A DNA stretch of 64,000 nt from Drosophila persimilis (lineage: Eukaryota > Arthropoda > Insecta > Diptera > Drosophilidae), in the NCBI RefSeq assembly GCF_003286085.1, contig NW_020825294.1, forward strand, positions 15,708,501-15,772,500. Reading direction: 5' to 3'. The position numbers and the translations under genes were made by a program. Positions 43,949 to 53,094 of the stretch are shown in pieces. Positions within the stretch are counted from its first letter, which is position 1. Each line of letters starts with the position of its first letter. The notes beneath the pieces were generated by a model. It saw nothing but the letters and a program-made list of their open reading frames with translations. It was not told where the DNA came from and searched no databases.

Positions 43949-45723
43949 CGTGGCGAAACTAAACTCTTCCTGAAGAAACTACACTTGTTTCGGTTTAGTC
44001 GGAGGTTCGCCTCTCGCAGCCTCCTGAAGACCTCGCGAAGGTGGTCGATGTGTTCTTCTAGTGTGGCTCCGATGACGATGATGTCGTTGACATACGCGAA
44101 CGCGTACGGCTCCATGGTGGGTCCGATGACGCTGTCCAAGGCTCGCTGGAACGTCGCTGGGGCTGAGTGCAGGCCGAAAGGCATGACCTTCCACTGGAAG
44201 AGTGCTCTGCCGGGGACGTAAAATGCTGTTGCCTCTCTACTGCTCTTGGCCACCGGGATCTGCCAGTATCCGTTTTTGAGGTCCAGCGTGGAGATGTAGC
44301 GAGCGTGGCGTAGTCTCTCGAGAATGTGGCTAATCCGGGGCAGCGGATAAGCGTCAGGCACCGAGCGGGCATTTAGCTGGCGATAATCCACGCACATTCG
44401 CATTTCTCCGGTCTTCTTTCCTACCAAAACGATTGGGGCACTGTGGGGACTTCGTGATGGTTCGATCCTTCCGTCCCGGAGCAGCTCGTCCACCTGTGCG
44501 TTGATGATCTTCTGCATGGCCGGGTTCTTCGGGAAGAAGCGCTGCTTCACGGGCCTGTTGTCTCGCATTGTGATCGTGTGTTCGGCGATGGGGGAGACTC
44601 CAGTTAGTCCGTCGAATTTCGCCAATTCTTCTTCCAGAAACTTGCCTGCCCACGGCGTGCGGGGTGGTTCGGGGTCTGGGTCTTGCTGCCACAGAGATAG
44701 GTCCAGTTCAAGGGCGGTAATGGTGGCCAAGATCGCGTTCTCGTAGTCATCCGAGTCGGCTGGGCGAAACGGGTTGCGTTCCCGAGCTATCTCGGCGTCG
44801 GCTAATGGCTTGAGTTGGTAGTCCGTCGTCGGGGTTTCTGTGAGGGGGGTTAGTAGGGGTTCGTGGCTTGCGTGATGTCTGTCGTGTTGGGTGACTACGT
44901 AGTGACTCCCGGTTCGATGAGCTGGCCCTGGATTCCTGGGTCCTGTGGCTGACTCCCGGTTCGACGAGCTGGCCTTGGATTGATCCAGTGGAGCCGTAGC
45001 TGTCTCTCCCAAAGTCCCTTGCTTTCTGCTGTGTCCTGTTGGTGACTCCTGGTTCGACGAGCTGGCCCTGGATTGACCCAGTGGAGCCGTAGCTGTCTCT
45101 GCCAAAGTCCCTTGCTTCCTGCTGTGTCCTGTTGGTGACTCCTGGTTCGACGAGCTGGCCCTGGATTGATCCAGTGGAGCCGTAGCTATCTCTGCCAAAG
45201 TCCATGTTGTGTTGCGTTGTCCTGTTGGTGTCGGGATTCGTGCCGGGGAACTCGCCATAGTTGGATCCTTCGGTGTCGCAGTTCTTTCCGTCGTAGCTTT
45301 CTTCGTGTCCTGTTGTGGTGGCGTAGTCCTGAGGTTGTTGCTTGATCTTGTCGGGTAAGGTCTTGTTGTCGCGGCGGTTCGATGGTTCGTGGTTGGCTGT
45401 GGGGTGTTGGTCTGGGGCTGGTCTCGGATGGCAGTGGAGTCAGCAAACGTGACGGCCCGTGGGCGTGGCTGGGCGGTGCATGATGGTATCGTCCCGGCGG
45501 GTTTCTGCTGCAACTTCAGCTGTAGATATGCCCGTCCACAGTGGATTCTTGCGCGGATGCCACAGAGGAAGTCGAGTCCCAATTGAGGTCGTCTATTACC
45601 GTGGGGAGTATAAGAAGAGACACCTGTGTTTCTTGTTGATCCAGGCGCACGGTGACTGCTATCGCTTGGTTGATCTCCTTCCTGGTTCCATCTGCCAGGC
45701 GGATCCTGGTCCTCACCTCTCAC
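43933..45723 (-). pseudogene. Gypsy B protease end, linker and reverse transcriptase
   Basis: 596 codons open. It starts past the protease active site; LGLDFLCGIRARI is the protease end. A long Thr/Pro/Ser/Gln linker includes three 31-residue repeats (see 44943-45222). The RT lead is LTGVSPIAEHTITMRDNRPV, then MRMCVDYRQLNARS, STLDLKNGYWQIP and MPFGLHSAPATFQ. The catalytic box reads YVND, not YxDD: Asn is encoded at 44086-44088. RT ends abruptly after CSFFRKSLV at the deletion. Dead RT. Confidence 0.87.
44943..45222 (-). repeat. 93-bp in-frame tandem repeat, three units
   Basis: gttcgacgagctgg recurs at 44959, 45052 and 45145, exactly 93 bp apart, encoding 31-residue units such as ETATAPLGQSRASSSNQESP. 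Gypsy C has only two units at 53685-53830. Confidence 0.88.
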
Positions 45724-46828
45724 CTGTTCTTGGTCGTCCCTATTTCCTTCGCCAGCCGCTCACTGATGAAGGATCGTGTGGCTCCAGTGTCGAGGGTGGC
45801 AGCAAATGCTCTCCCATTGATGTCCACCAGGGCAGCGATCCTTCAACAGAACAGCTTCTGTCGGTTTGTGCAAGCACCACTGAAATGGCCGTTTTCCCCG
45901 CAGTTCCGGCAGGCTCGTTGTACATCGATCGCTTGCTATTCCTCCTGGCCGATTCCTCGGTTGGCTTCCGAAGGATTCCTTGGGCTTCTGTTTCCGACTT
46001 CGTATGGTGTCTTCCAGCCCCTGGAAGTATCTGGGGGCAGGAAGAATTCTAGGAATTCTTTCCGAAAGTCTGTCCAATTCTGTCCCTGCATCTGAAAAGT
46101 TCGGAGCCATCGTTCGGCCTTACCTGTAAGGAGACCGGAGATGGCTCGCGGCAACTGCTCGGGGCTCCCGCCGTATGATTCCACTCGCTGCTCGAGCCTT
46201 TCGATGAACGCTAGTGGGTCCCCGTGGCCGTCGAAAGTAAATCCCCATTTCCGGAGTTTGTCCGCCAGTAACGAGTACGAGATCTACCCCCTCCGAGGCG
46301 TGAGACCCGATGTCCCTGAGGAAAACGTGGCTGTTCTCCTTCCGTGGTTGTCTGGTGGCTAGGCGTGGCCAGGGGTCCAGTGGTAGTGGGTCCTGGCTCG
46401 TGGTTCTTGCTGGACGCGTCTGGTCTGGTTCCTTGGAGTATTCCTTGGGTAGCTCGTTGTGGTTGCTCGTCCTGGGCGGCCTGTGTCTCGGTTGCTGTCT
46501 CGCGGTATCCGGTGGTGGATCCTTGGCTCGTGCTGGGCAGCTCGGGTATAATCAATCGCAGTTTTGGTCCCTCCTTGCTGTCTTCCATCTTCGTCCGGCT
46601 CCCTGGCCCGGGTGACGTGGCTGGGCTCCGGTGGTCCCTGGGGCTCGGTATGTTCCCAAAGGGCGTAGCCAATTCATCCAGCGTTGCCTGCACGGCTTCG
46701 GGGTGCCCAGTGCGTGCGATGATCCGGCTCCGTAGATCCTCCACCGTCCCGGTTTCTCCTAGTCCAAACTCCTTAGCCAGGCTCTGCAGCTCGTCCTTCC
46801 TGCGGGACGCTATCCAGTGGATGTTCAT
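45724..46828 (-). pseudogene. Gypsy B gag and start of protease
   Basis: ATG at 46828 opens 205 codons with an N-terminal helical region (RKDELQSLAKEFGLGETGTV) of SAP-like look. The capsid continues in other frames (46184-45936: ESYGGSPEQLPRAISGLLTG; 46110-45960), with a shared frameshift near 46045. About 296 bp of capsid seen in gypsy C is deleted near 45966. A CCHC knuckle (CRNCGENGHFSGAC, 45900-45859) is followed by TGA at 45843-45845 and then, in the same frame, the protease with LDTGAT. Broken. Confidence 0.78.
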
Positions 46829-46849
46829 CCTGATCCTGTTCCACTAATC

Positions 46850-47385
46850 GGGGCACCGGTGTGAGTCGTTATCAGCACGGTACTGGGTCAGTGCTCCTAT
46901 ACTAGGATACACGGCACTGAGGTGGGGGATCCGGTTCGAAGGACACGCGGCACGGTACTCGATTGATGATCCTGTACTAGGATACACAGCACTGGGTTGG
47001 ATGATCCTGTCGAAAGATACGTGGCACGGTACAGGGAACGGTTCCCTGTGGAAGCTCGGTAATAACTCTCTCTGACTGCTCGGTATTAACTGTCTGACTT
47101 GTCGGTGGTAACTCCCCGACTTGTGTTCCTGCTCCGCCTTATATTGGCCGTGGCCATTCCTTTGTGACCGAGGGCTCCTCTGCCATCTAGCTGTTCCTCT
47201 GCCTTCGCCCTCTGTCCCTCGCTGCCCCGTTGTTCTACCGCTGCTTGGCTTCTCTGTCACTGTCCCGCTGCTCTGTCGCTGGTGCTTAGATGCTCTTCTC
47301 CGCTCTGCCGCTGGCTCGCTGTTCCGTCGCTGCTGCTTTACTGCTCTGTCGCTGGCGCCGCTTTGTCGCCGTCGCGTGCCAAAGT
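46850..47385 (-). other. Gypsy B leader or 5' LTR region
   Basis: Noncoding on the sense side; identical or nearly so to 55774-56240 in gypsy C up to gctggctc (47308), where C ends. It has internal repeats of atactaggatacac-type (46900 and 46975) and gtactgggtc/gtactcgatt. It lies directly upstream of the gag ATG. LTR limits cannot be fixed without a partner. Confidence 0.5.
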
Positions 47386-47386
47386 C

Positions 47387-47759
47387 TGTCTATTTCTAAC
47401 ACACAGGTTTCATGGTCGGTTTTACCAATTGCAAAATATGAGTTCAAGGATCTCAGAACCCATAAGAGCTAGAGCAACCAAATTTGGTATCCACACTCCT
47501 GTGATATCGGACCTTGACCGTTTTGTGTCATTATTTCGACACACCCCCTTCCGCCCCCGCAAAGGACGAAAATCTGGGGCATCCACAAATCTCAGAGACT
47601 ACTAACGCTAGAGTAACCAAATTTAGTATCCGCACTCCTGTTAGATCTCACTATAAAACGTATATCTCAAAATTTCGCCCCACCCTCTTCCGCCCACACA
47701 AAGGACGAAAATCTGTTGCATCCACAATATTGCAGATTCGAGAAAACTTAAAACGCAGA
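47387..47759 (+). mobile_element. DINE-1/INE-1-type helentron, left part, split by CR1-B
   Basis: Matches 28687-29055 of the 1.1-kb copy (aggtttcatggtcggtttt, gaaaatctggggcatccaca), 5' truncated against gypsy B. It breaks at cgcagaa and resumes after the CR1-B LINE at 52434. Confidence 0.85.
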
Positions 47760-47761
47760 AA

Positions 47762-48290
47762 ACATAAGACTTCGTTCTCTTTCGTAGTGATCAGACGTGT
47801 TTTTGTTTTGCGCTCCGCATTTTTCCTTTTGTTTCGAATAAACAGCCGGAGTTTTCCTAATTAAATTCTAAATATACTTTCTAACCAGACAACAATCTGG
47901 AAACCTATTCTTTTACGCGAGTGCATGCCTTTTGATTTGTGTTAAAATATTATTTAACTTTTTATTTTTCGGCGTCGGCTTGTGTTGTGTTGTTGCAGTG
48001 AGTGAGTATTGCATTGCAGTCCGCTCTCGTCTGGTAGCTTTTGTTGTCTTATCACTCTCTCGCTATCACCTCAACCTCAATAACTGTTCTTTCTCTCTCG
48101 CTCTTTCAACTTTCTGAGCAATAGCGCTCTCTATCTAGTAGCTCTCGCTATAACCGCTCTCCACTCTGCTCTCTTTTTTTCTTACCAATTCCGCTTTGAG
48201 CGTTGTCTGGCACATTGGTCTGATACCAATTTGTTTTGGAAATTTTTAATTTTTTTGATTTTAATAAAATATTTTAATAATAAAAAAAAA
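47762..48290 (+). promoter_or_regulatory. CR1-B 5' untranslated region with internal promoter potential
   Basis: Contains CT-rich runs (tctttctctctcgctcttt, 48089-48107, a GA-repeat on the other strand) and ctctatctagtagctctcgc further on. LINE 5' regions normally hold the internal promoter; no TATA box is evident. Inverted copies of 47960-48240 occur at 52726-52975 and 56404-56653. Confidence 0.5.
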
Positions 48291-49304
48291 ATGGAATTCG
48301 CTGTGGTCTGCGCTAAAAAAACCTGCAAGAAGCAGATAACTCACGATCAGCCAAATGTCCCCTGCTGGCTCTGCGACAGCGTAGTCCACGCAAAATGCGC
48401 GGGATTTTCTGGCCTCGTGAGCGATGCCATAGCCAAACGTAATGGCTTGCATTACAGTTGCGAGGCATGCCGTGCGGTGGAGAAAGACATGGTGGCTTTC
48501 ATGAGGCAGACGCGGAGTGGCTTTAAGGAGCTGACCGTTGGTTTTAAAAACCAGTACGATCGGCTCCTAGCCATGGAGGCTCAGTTCAGCGGTTTAAAGC
48601 TGCTGAATGAGTCTCCGAGGCGCAAAAAGGTCACTCCGCGGGACCTGCAAGTGCCAACCGTCACTCAGCCGTCCGCCGCCGAAAAATTGACTCCGACCAC
48701 TCCAAGTGTACAGCAGTTGATCTCGTTTGCCACTCCAAAGGCAACGAAAGCTGCTGGCGATGCAGATTCGGTAGCCGAATTCATCGCCTCGGAGAATGTG
48801 CAGCCAAGTACGTCTGCTGCGTCCGTGTCCGTGGTGTCCGCAAGTTCACTAGTTGTCCCGTCTATCCCGATCCCACCAGTAAATAGACGTTCCGGACCCC
48901 CGGATATTGCCACCACAGGTACTAGACCTGCGGTGACTAAACCACTGGAGGGAGTCCCACCAAAACGACAAGTTTTTGTTTCACGGCTGGCCCCTGACCT
49001 CACATCTAATGATGTAACTGCTTTCATTCAAAGCAAAATAAAAGCCGTGGGCTTAAAGGTGGAGAAATTTAACTTCTCTTATGCCAGGGAGATAGCGTCG
49101 TTTAAGATAAGCATCTCCCCAACTCAATTTGACACCATTTGCTCCACCAAATTTTGGCCGGAGCATTTGGTGGTGAAGGAGTTTAAGGCTAAGAAGAAGA
49201 ATAGGCCCCCCATATCGCTTCCAAATCTTTCCAGCGTGCCACCCTCAACCTCAACTTCCTCTTCCTCAACTTCCCGTCTTGCTCCAACCTTTGCAAAAAA
49301 CTAA
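48291..49304 (+). CDS. CR1-B ORF1 protein, PHD-like zinc finger
   Basis: 337 residues from ATG at 48291, chosen over the upstream in-frame ATG at 48231 because 48291 has the better context (aaaaATGg) and the zinc finger starts just after it. Residues about 7-60 form a PHD-like Cys/His array (CAKKTCKK, CWLCDSVVHAKC, CEAC). A Ser/Thr-rich middle follows, then a C-terminal domain KRQVFVSRLAPDLTSNDVTA with WPEHLVVKEF. Such ORF1 proteins bind LINE RNA. It ends in AAA AAC TAA, a slippery heptamer before the stop. Confidence 0.85.
   Translation: MEFAVVCAKKTCKKQITHDQPNVPCWLCDSVVHAKCAGFSGLVSDAIAKRNGLHYSCEACRAVEKDMVAFMRQTRSGFKELTVGFKNQYDRLLAMEAQFSGLKLLNESPRRKKVTPRDLQVPTVTQPSAAEKLTPTTPSVQQLISFATPKATKAAGDADSVAEFIASENVQPSTSAASVSVVSASSLVVPSIPIPPVNRRSGPPDIATTGTRPAVTKPLEGVPPKRQVFVSRLAPDLTSNDVTAFIQSKIKAVGLKVEKFNFSYAREIASFKISISPTQFDTICSTKFWPEHLVVKEFKAKKKNRPPISLPNLSSVPPSTSTSSSSTSRLAPTFAKN
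49295..49304 (+). promoter_or_regulatory. Candidate -1 frameshift site at the CR1-B ORF1 end
   Basis: A_AAA_AAC at 49295-49301 in the ORF1 frame, followed at once by TAA (49302-49304). ORF2 is in the -1 frame and is open across this point. ORF2 has no ATG ahead of its endonuclease motifs. A weak hairpin (gaggctt...aagctc, 49335-49352) lies downstream but is farther away than usual stimulators. Confidence 0.5.
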
Positions 49305-52132
49305 CTTCTCTTTTAGTAACCTATCAGAATGTAAGAGGCTTGCGTAGTAAGCTCAGCATTCTTTTCCGGGATAGTGTTGCATTTGCTTCCCACGTTATTG
49401 TGTTTACTGAAACCTGGTTAAAGCCGGACATTCTTAGTTCCGAGGTTTTGGCAGGTCGGTACACAACTTTTAGAAAGGACCGTTCGTCTCGACGTGCAGG
49501 AGGGGTTCTAATTGCAGTGGACTCTTACTTCACGTCAGAACACTTCACAGTCCAAGTTCAACAGGAACTGGAATTCCTGTGTGTAAAACTGATTCTTCCC
49601 GCTTTCGCTATATTCATTACTTGCTCGTATATCCCACCTTCTTCGGATATTTCAATTTATGAGCAGCACTTGTCCGCTTTAACCGCTGTTGCTTCCTCGC
49701 TATCTGATAAAGATCGTATGATAGTTCTTGGTGACTTCAACTTGCCAGGAACTGTTTGGTCTTCGGTAAACGAGTCTAGTATCCTAGTGCCCATGTCACG
49801 ACATGACTTTGTTGACGGCTTGCTTGACCTGTCCTTGTCTCAAGTCAATCATGTGAAAAATTCCTTGGGTCGATTGCTTGATCTATGCTTTGTATCGGAT
49901 CCGACCATAGTGTTGTTAACCCGAGCCCTTCCGCTCACTATACCTGAAGACGCCTACCACCCTACTTTCGAGGTGTCGCTAGACATAGGACCAACTGTAT
50001 TGGATCGGTCGAGTAGACTACCTGAACGTGTCCGCTGCTTTCGTAAAGCCGAGTTTGCGAAGCTTAATAACCTAATTAGGGATTTTGATTGGTCCGCTTT
50101 GTACTTGTGCACTGATGTCACAAAAGCCACAAACATTTTTTACAATGCTCTTGGCACATTTTTTGATTCTTGTGTCCCGCTTTCTTGTCCGATTAGATCT
50201 GGAAAACCCCCTTGGTTTACCAAAGAGTTATCCAGTCTAAAAAACTTAAAATCAAGACTTTATAAAAAATTTCAAGAAGTGGGTTCTCCTACTTCTCACT
50301 CTCGTTATGTAATAGCTCGGTCAAACTTTTCAGTTCTTAATGCTCAATGCTATAAGAACTACCTATCTCGTTGCAGGATACGTTTTTCTCAGGACCCTAA
50401 ACAGTTTTACTGCTTCGTAAACAGTAAGCGTAGAACGTCCGCACACCCATCCTCGCTATCATTTTGTAATACGTCGGCAAATAATGATCAGGCAATTGCC
50501 GATCTTTTTGCCCAGTTTTTCCAAACTACCTATTCTGAGGAACGCTACTCTGGTCAACCGTACCCATACGGATTACCGAGGTCGAACGGCATTTTCAGTC
50601 CCTTGTTAAATGAGTATTCCCTACTTCAAGATCTTCGACTAGTTAAGCCGGTGTTTTCACCGGGTCCAGACGGGGTTCCAGGTTGTGTACTCAGGTACTG
50701 CGCCGAGGCTCTGTGTGGACCATTGCATAAACTATTCACCATGTCCATTGATTCATCTTGCTTCCCCCCAATCTGGAAGGAATCGTTTATAATTCCTCTC
50801 CATAAAAAAGGTAGTAAGTCTGATGTAAAAAATTATAGAGGTATAGCAAAGTTATCCGCTATTCCCAAATTGTTTGAGAAGGTTTTAACTCCGCACTTGC
50901 AACATGTCTGCAAGTCACTTATATCTCCAACTCAGCATGGATTTATAAGGCGGCGATCAACCACCACGAACTTGTTAGAGTTTACCTCTTTCATTATTAA
51001 AGGCTTTCAAGGTAACTTACAGACGGATGTTATTTACACCGACTTTAGTAAAGCATTCGACTCTGTAAACCATTCCCTTTTAGCACATAAACTTGACCTT
51101 TTAGGGTTTCCGCCCAACCTCCTGAGATGGATTTCTAGCTATCTTTGTTCTAGGTCTCAAAGAGTCCTCTTCAAAAACTCCCTCTCTTTACCAGTAAAGG
51201 TTTCTTCGGGAGTACCACAGGGCAGCCATCTAGGCCCCTTACTCTTCACACTCTTTATTAATGACTTGCCTTCAGTAATAACATACTCTCGAGTACTTAT
51301 GTATGCGGATGATGTTAAACTCTGTGTCCAGTACAAGGACATTTCATTTCATTCTCGCTTGCAATCCGATCTCAATAGCTTTCAGTCATGGTGTTGTGCA
51401 AACTTGTTACACCTTAATGCCTCGAAATGCAAAGTTATGACATTTCATCGTTCTAACCCTTTGTTGGCTCCCTACACCCTATTTGGGGGTTCTCTTGAGA
51501 GAATTACCCTGGTGGATGATCTGGGTGTTATGTTAGATCCCAAGTTAAAGTTTTCCGAACACATTTCTACCATGGTAAATAAGGCCATGGGCGTGCTTGG
51601 GTTTATAAAGAGGTGGTCAAAGGAATTTGACGACCCCTATATAACAAAGACTCTCTATACCTCGCTTGTTCGTCCGATCTTAGAATACGGCTCCTGTGTA
51701 TGGTGCCCTCAGTACAAAGTACACCAGGACCGTATAGAATCAGTACAGAAAAACTTTTTACTCTTTGCTCTGCGGGGCCTTAACTGGGATGCGGGTGTAA
51801 GACTCCCATCTTACTCTAGTAGACTATTATTAGTAAACCTCCCATCCTTAGTTAACCGTAGAAAAATGCTTGGTGTGATATTTATGCACAACTTGATCAG
51901 GGGTGACATAGACAGCCCTGATCTGTTGAGCCGCATAAACTTCACGATTCCTATTAGACTGACTAGAAACTTTATACCGTTGTTCCTTCCATCTTGTAGA
52001 TCGAATTATTCCTTGCATGAACCGTTTAGGGTCTTATGCTCGGACTATAATTCCCTCTACCATATTATATCCTCCACTAATTCTCTTCCTCTTATTAAAT
52101 TACTAATCCTTACACACCTCTCTAGTAATTAG
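49304..52132 (+). CDS. CR1-B ORF2 protein: endonuclease and reverse transcriptase
   Basis: Open from the end of ORF1 to 52132 (about 942 codons). The endonuclease shows YQNVRGLRSKL, FTETW (catalytic Glu near 49412) and GDFNLPGTVW (near 49730). RT has IIPLHKKGSKSDVKNYRGIA, TDFSKAFDSVNHS, SGVPQGSHLGPLL and the catalytic YADD at 51302-51313. A C-terminal domain (WSKEFDDPYITKTLYTSLVR) follows. The first in-frame ATG comes only after the endonuclease catalytic Glu, so translation must start by frameshift, reinitiation or a non-ATG codon. Acts in the nucleus by target-primed reverse transcription. Confidence 0.88.
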   Translation, partial: TSLLVTYQNVRGLRSKLSILFRDSVAFASHVIVFTETWLKPDILSSEVLAGRYTTFRKDRSSRRAGGVLIAVDSYFTSEHFTVQVQQELEFLCVKLILPAFAIFITCSYIPPSSDISIYEQHLSALTAVASSLSDKDRMIVLGDFNLPGTVWSSVNESSILVPMSRHDFVDGLLDLSLSQVNHVKNSLGRLLDLCFVSDPTIVLLTRALPLTIPEDAYHPTFEVSLDIGPTVLDRSSRLPERVRCFRKAEFAKLNNLIRDFDWSALYLCTDVTKATNIFYNALGTFFDSCVPLSCPIRSGKPPWFTKELSSLKNLKSRLYKKFQEVGSPTSHSRYVIARSNFSVLNAQCYKNYLSRCRIRFSQDPKQFYCFVNSKRRTSAHPSSLSFCNTSANNDQAIADLFAQFFQTTYSEERYSGQPYPYGLPRSNGIFSPLLNEYSLLQDLRLVKPVFSPGPDGVPGCVLRYCAEALCGPLHKLFTMSIDSSCFPPIWKESFIIPLHKKGSKSDVKNYRGIAKLSAIPKLFEKVLTPHLQHVCKSLISPTQHGFIRRRSTTTNLLEFTSFIIKGFQGNLQTDVIYTDFSKAFDSVNHSLLAHKLDLLGFPPNLLRWISSYLCSRSQRVLFKNSLSLPVKVSSGVPQGSHLGPLLFTLFINDLPSVITYSRVLMYADDVKLCVQYKDISFHSRLQSDLNSFQSWCCANLLHLNASKCKVMTFHRSNPLLAPYTLFGGSLERITLVDDLGVMLDPKLKFSEHISTMVNKAMGVLGFIKRWSKEFDDPYITKTLYTSLVRPILEYGSCVWCPQYKVHQDRIESVQKNFLLFALRGLNWDAGVRLPSYSSRLLLVNLPSLVNRRKMLGVIFMHNLIRGDIDSPDLLSRINFTIPIRLTRNFIPLFLPSCRSNYSLHEPFRVLCSDYNSLYHIISSTNSLPLIKLLILTHLSSN

Positions 52133-52433
52133 TAATTGTAGTGGTATTTGTATTTTGTATTTTATTGCATGCTTAATTTCTTAATAAGTTTAGTGCTAAT
52201 TTTCCTCGAAGGTTAGTCTAATATCTATCTTTCTTGCATGCTCGCGTTTGGTTCGGCTACGCACCGCGCGTCATGCGGCAGCGCCCCTCGGTCGGTTGGG
52301 CGGGAGGAGGGCTGCGTTTTGCCTGGGATCCGCGCGTAACAGCCTTCTGCTGGTGTCACACGGGCCACTTGACGGTGCAGTAATTGCATCGCCTCTTGTT
52401 AGATGCAGTCATTGCATGTCAACGTCCAATATA
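52133..52433 (+). other. CR1-B 3' untranslated region
   Basis: AT-rich then GC-rich (ggcgggaggagggctgcg), ending gtcaacgtccaatat. A second copy of this 3' end at 57890-58190 stops at the same point, confirming the LINE 3' boundary. Confidence 0.75.
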
Positions 52434-52699
52434 AGAATCATAGATAACGACCATATCTATCAGATTGCTGAATCTGGATCAGATCAGATAATTTTTATAG
52501 CCAAAAGGAACAAATCAATTTGCATTGGCTACGCAGCGCCCGACGTCACGCTCAGACTGATTTTCTGTCTCTCTCGCACACACTCTTTGTCGTGTCGTTT
52601 AATATTAGCGGCGTCTGCCGGAGGAGAGCCATACTGACTTAGTATCGGGTATAACTGTAGAGTTTCGGTGTCCGCAGCAACTCACTACGTTCCCCCTCG
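52434..52699 (+). mobile_element. DINE-1/INE-1-type helentron, right part
   Basis: Resumes at agaatcatagataacgacca after CR1-B, then tttatagccaaaaggaac, the short 3' hairpin and the ccccctcg end at 52699. The part from about 52581 is directly repeated at 56259. Confidence 0.85.
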
Positions 52700-52725
52700 T
52701 TTTGAGTATCGGGAATAATAATATT

Positions 52726-52975
52726 TCAAAACAAATGGCTATCAAACCAGTTTGCCAGACACACGCTAATAGGAGGAGAGGAGAACAGTTGCAGCCGCAG
52801 CTAATGAGAGTGAGAGCTTTTGAACTGAAAGTTACGAGAGCGAGAGAGAAATAACAGTTATTTAAGTTTAGGTGATAGGGAGAGAGTGATAACACAACAA
52901 AAGCTACCAGACGAGAGCGGGCTGCAATGCAATGTAGTGCGTACTCACTCACTGCAACAACACAAACACAACACA
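52726..52975 (-). mobile_element. CR1-B 5' untranslated region, inverted fragment
   Basis: The reverse complement matches 47960-48240 of CR1-B (ttgttgcagtgagtgagta, gtctggtagcttttgttgt), with small indels. It carries a GA-rich stretch gagagcgagagagaaataac near 52837. Repeated at 56404-56653. Confidence 0.82.
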
Positions 52976-52982
52976 TTTAAGA

Positions 52983-53094
52983 GAACTACTATTGTGGTGT
53001 TCAACTAATCTTCTTTTTCTGAACCTTTCTAAATGCAACTTATGACGTTTTACCATCGCGCTCCACATTTTATCTCATATGTTCTGTCGCTGTC
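52983..53094 (+). mobile_element. CR1-A RT fragment
   Basis: Matches CR1-A 7019-7125 (gaactactattgtggtgttc), then breaks at tctgtcgctgtc, where gypsy C begins. Confidence 0.82.

Larger units (their letters stand above)
39240..47385 (-). mobile_element. Ty3/gypsy LTR retrotransposon B with three ORF regions
   Basis: Minus-strand order: leader or LTR (47385-46850), gag, protease, RT, RNase H, integrase, intergenic region with a splice acceptor, ORF3, and a repeat-bearing 3' region. It is collinear with gypsy A, and its right half is nearly identical to gypsy C (53095-56240). Relative to C it lacks about 296 bp of gag. It also lacks part of the RT thumb present in A, and has a substituted RT catalytic residue. 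No LTR pair was recognised. Confidence 0.85.
47762..52433 (+). mobile_element. Full-length CR1-clade LINE (CR1-B), both ORFs open
   Basis: Inserted into a DINE-1 copy: the left flank ends cgcAGAA (47758-47761) and the right flank begins AGAAtcatag (52434-52437), giving a 4-bp target duplication and showing both LINE ends. At 4.67 kb it has a ~530-bp 5' untranslated region, ORF1, ORF2 and a ~300-bp 3' untranslated region without a poly-A tail. No stop or frameshift is visible inside either ORF. This is the best candidate for a recently active element in the window. Confidence 0.88.
52581..53094 (+). repeat. 514-bp direct repeat, copy 1
   Basis: Corresponds without indels to 56259-56772 (constant offset 3678). 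It contains the DINE-1 end, the inverted CR1-B 5' region and a CR1-A RT piece. Gypsy C lies exactly between the two copies. Confidence 0.9.
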
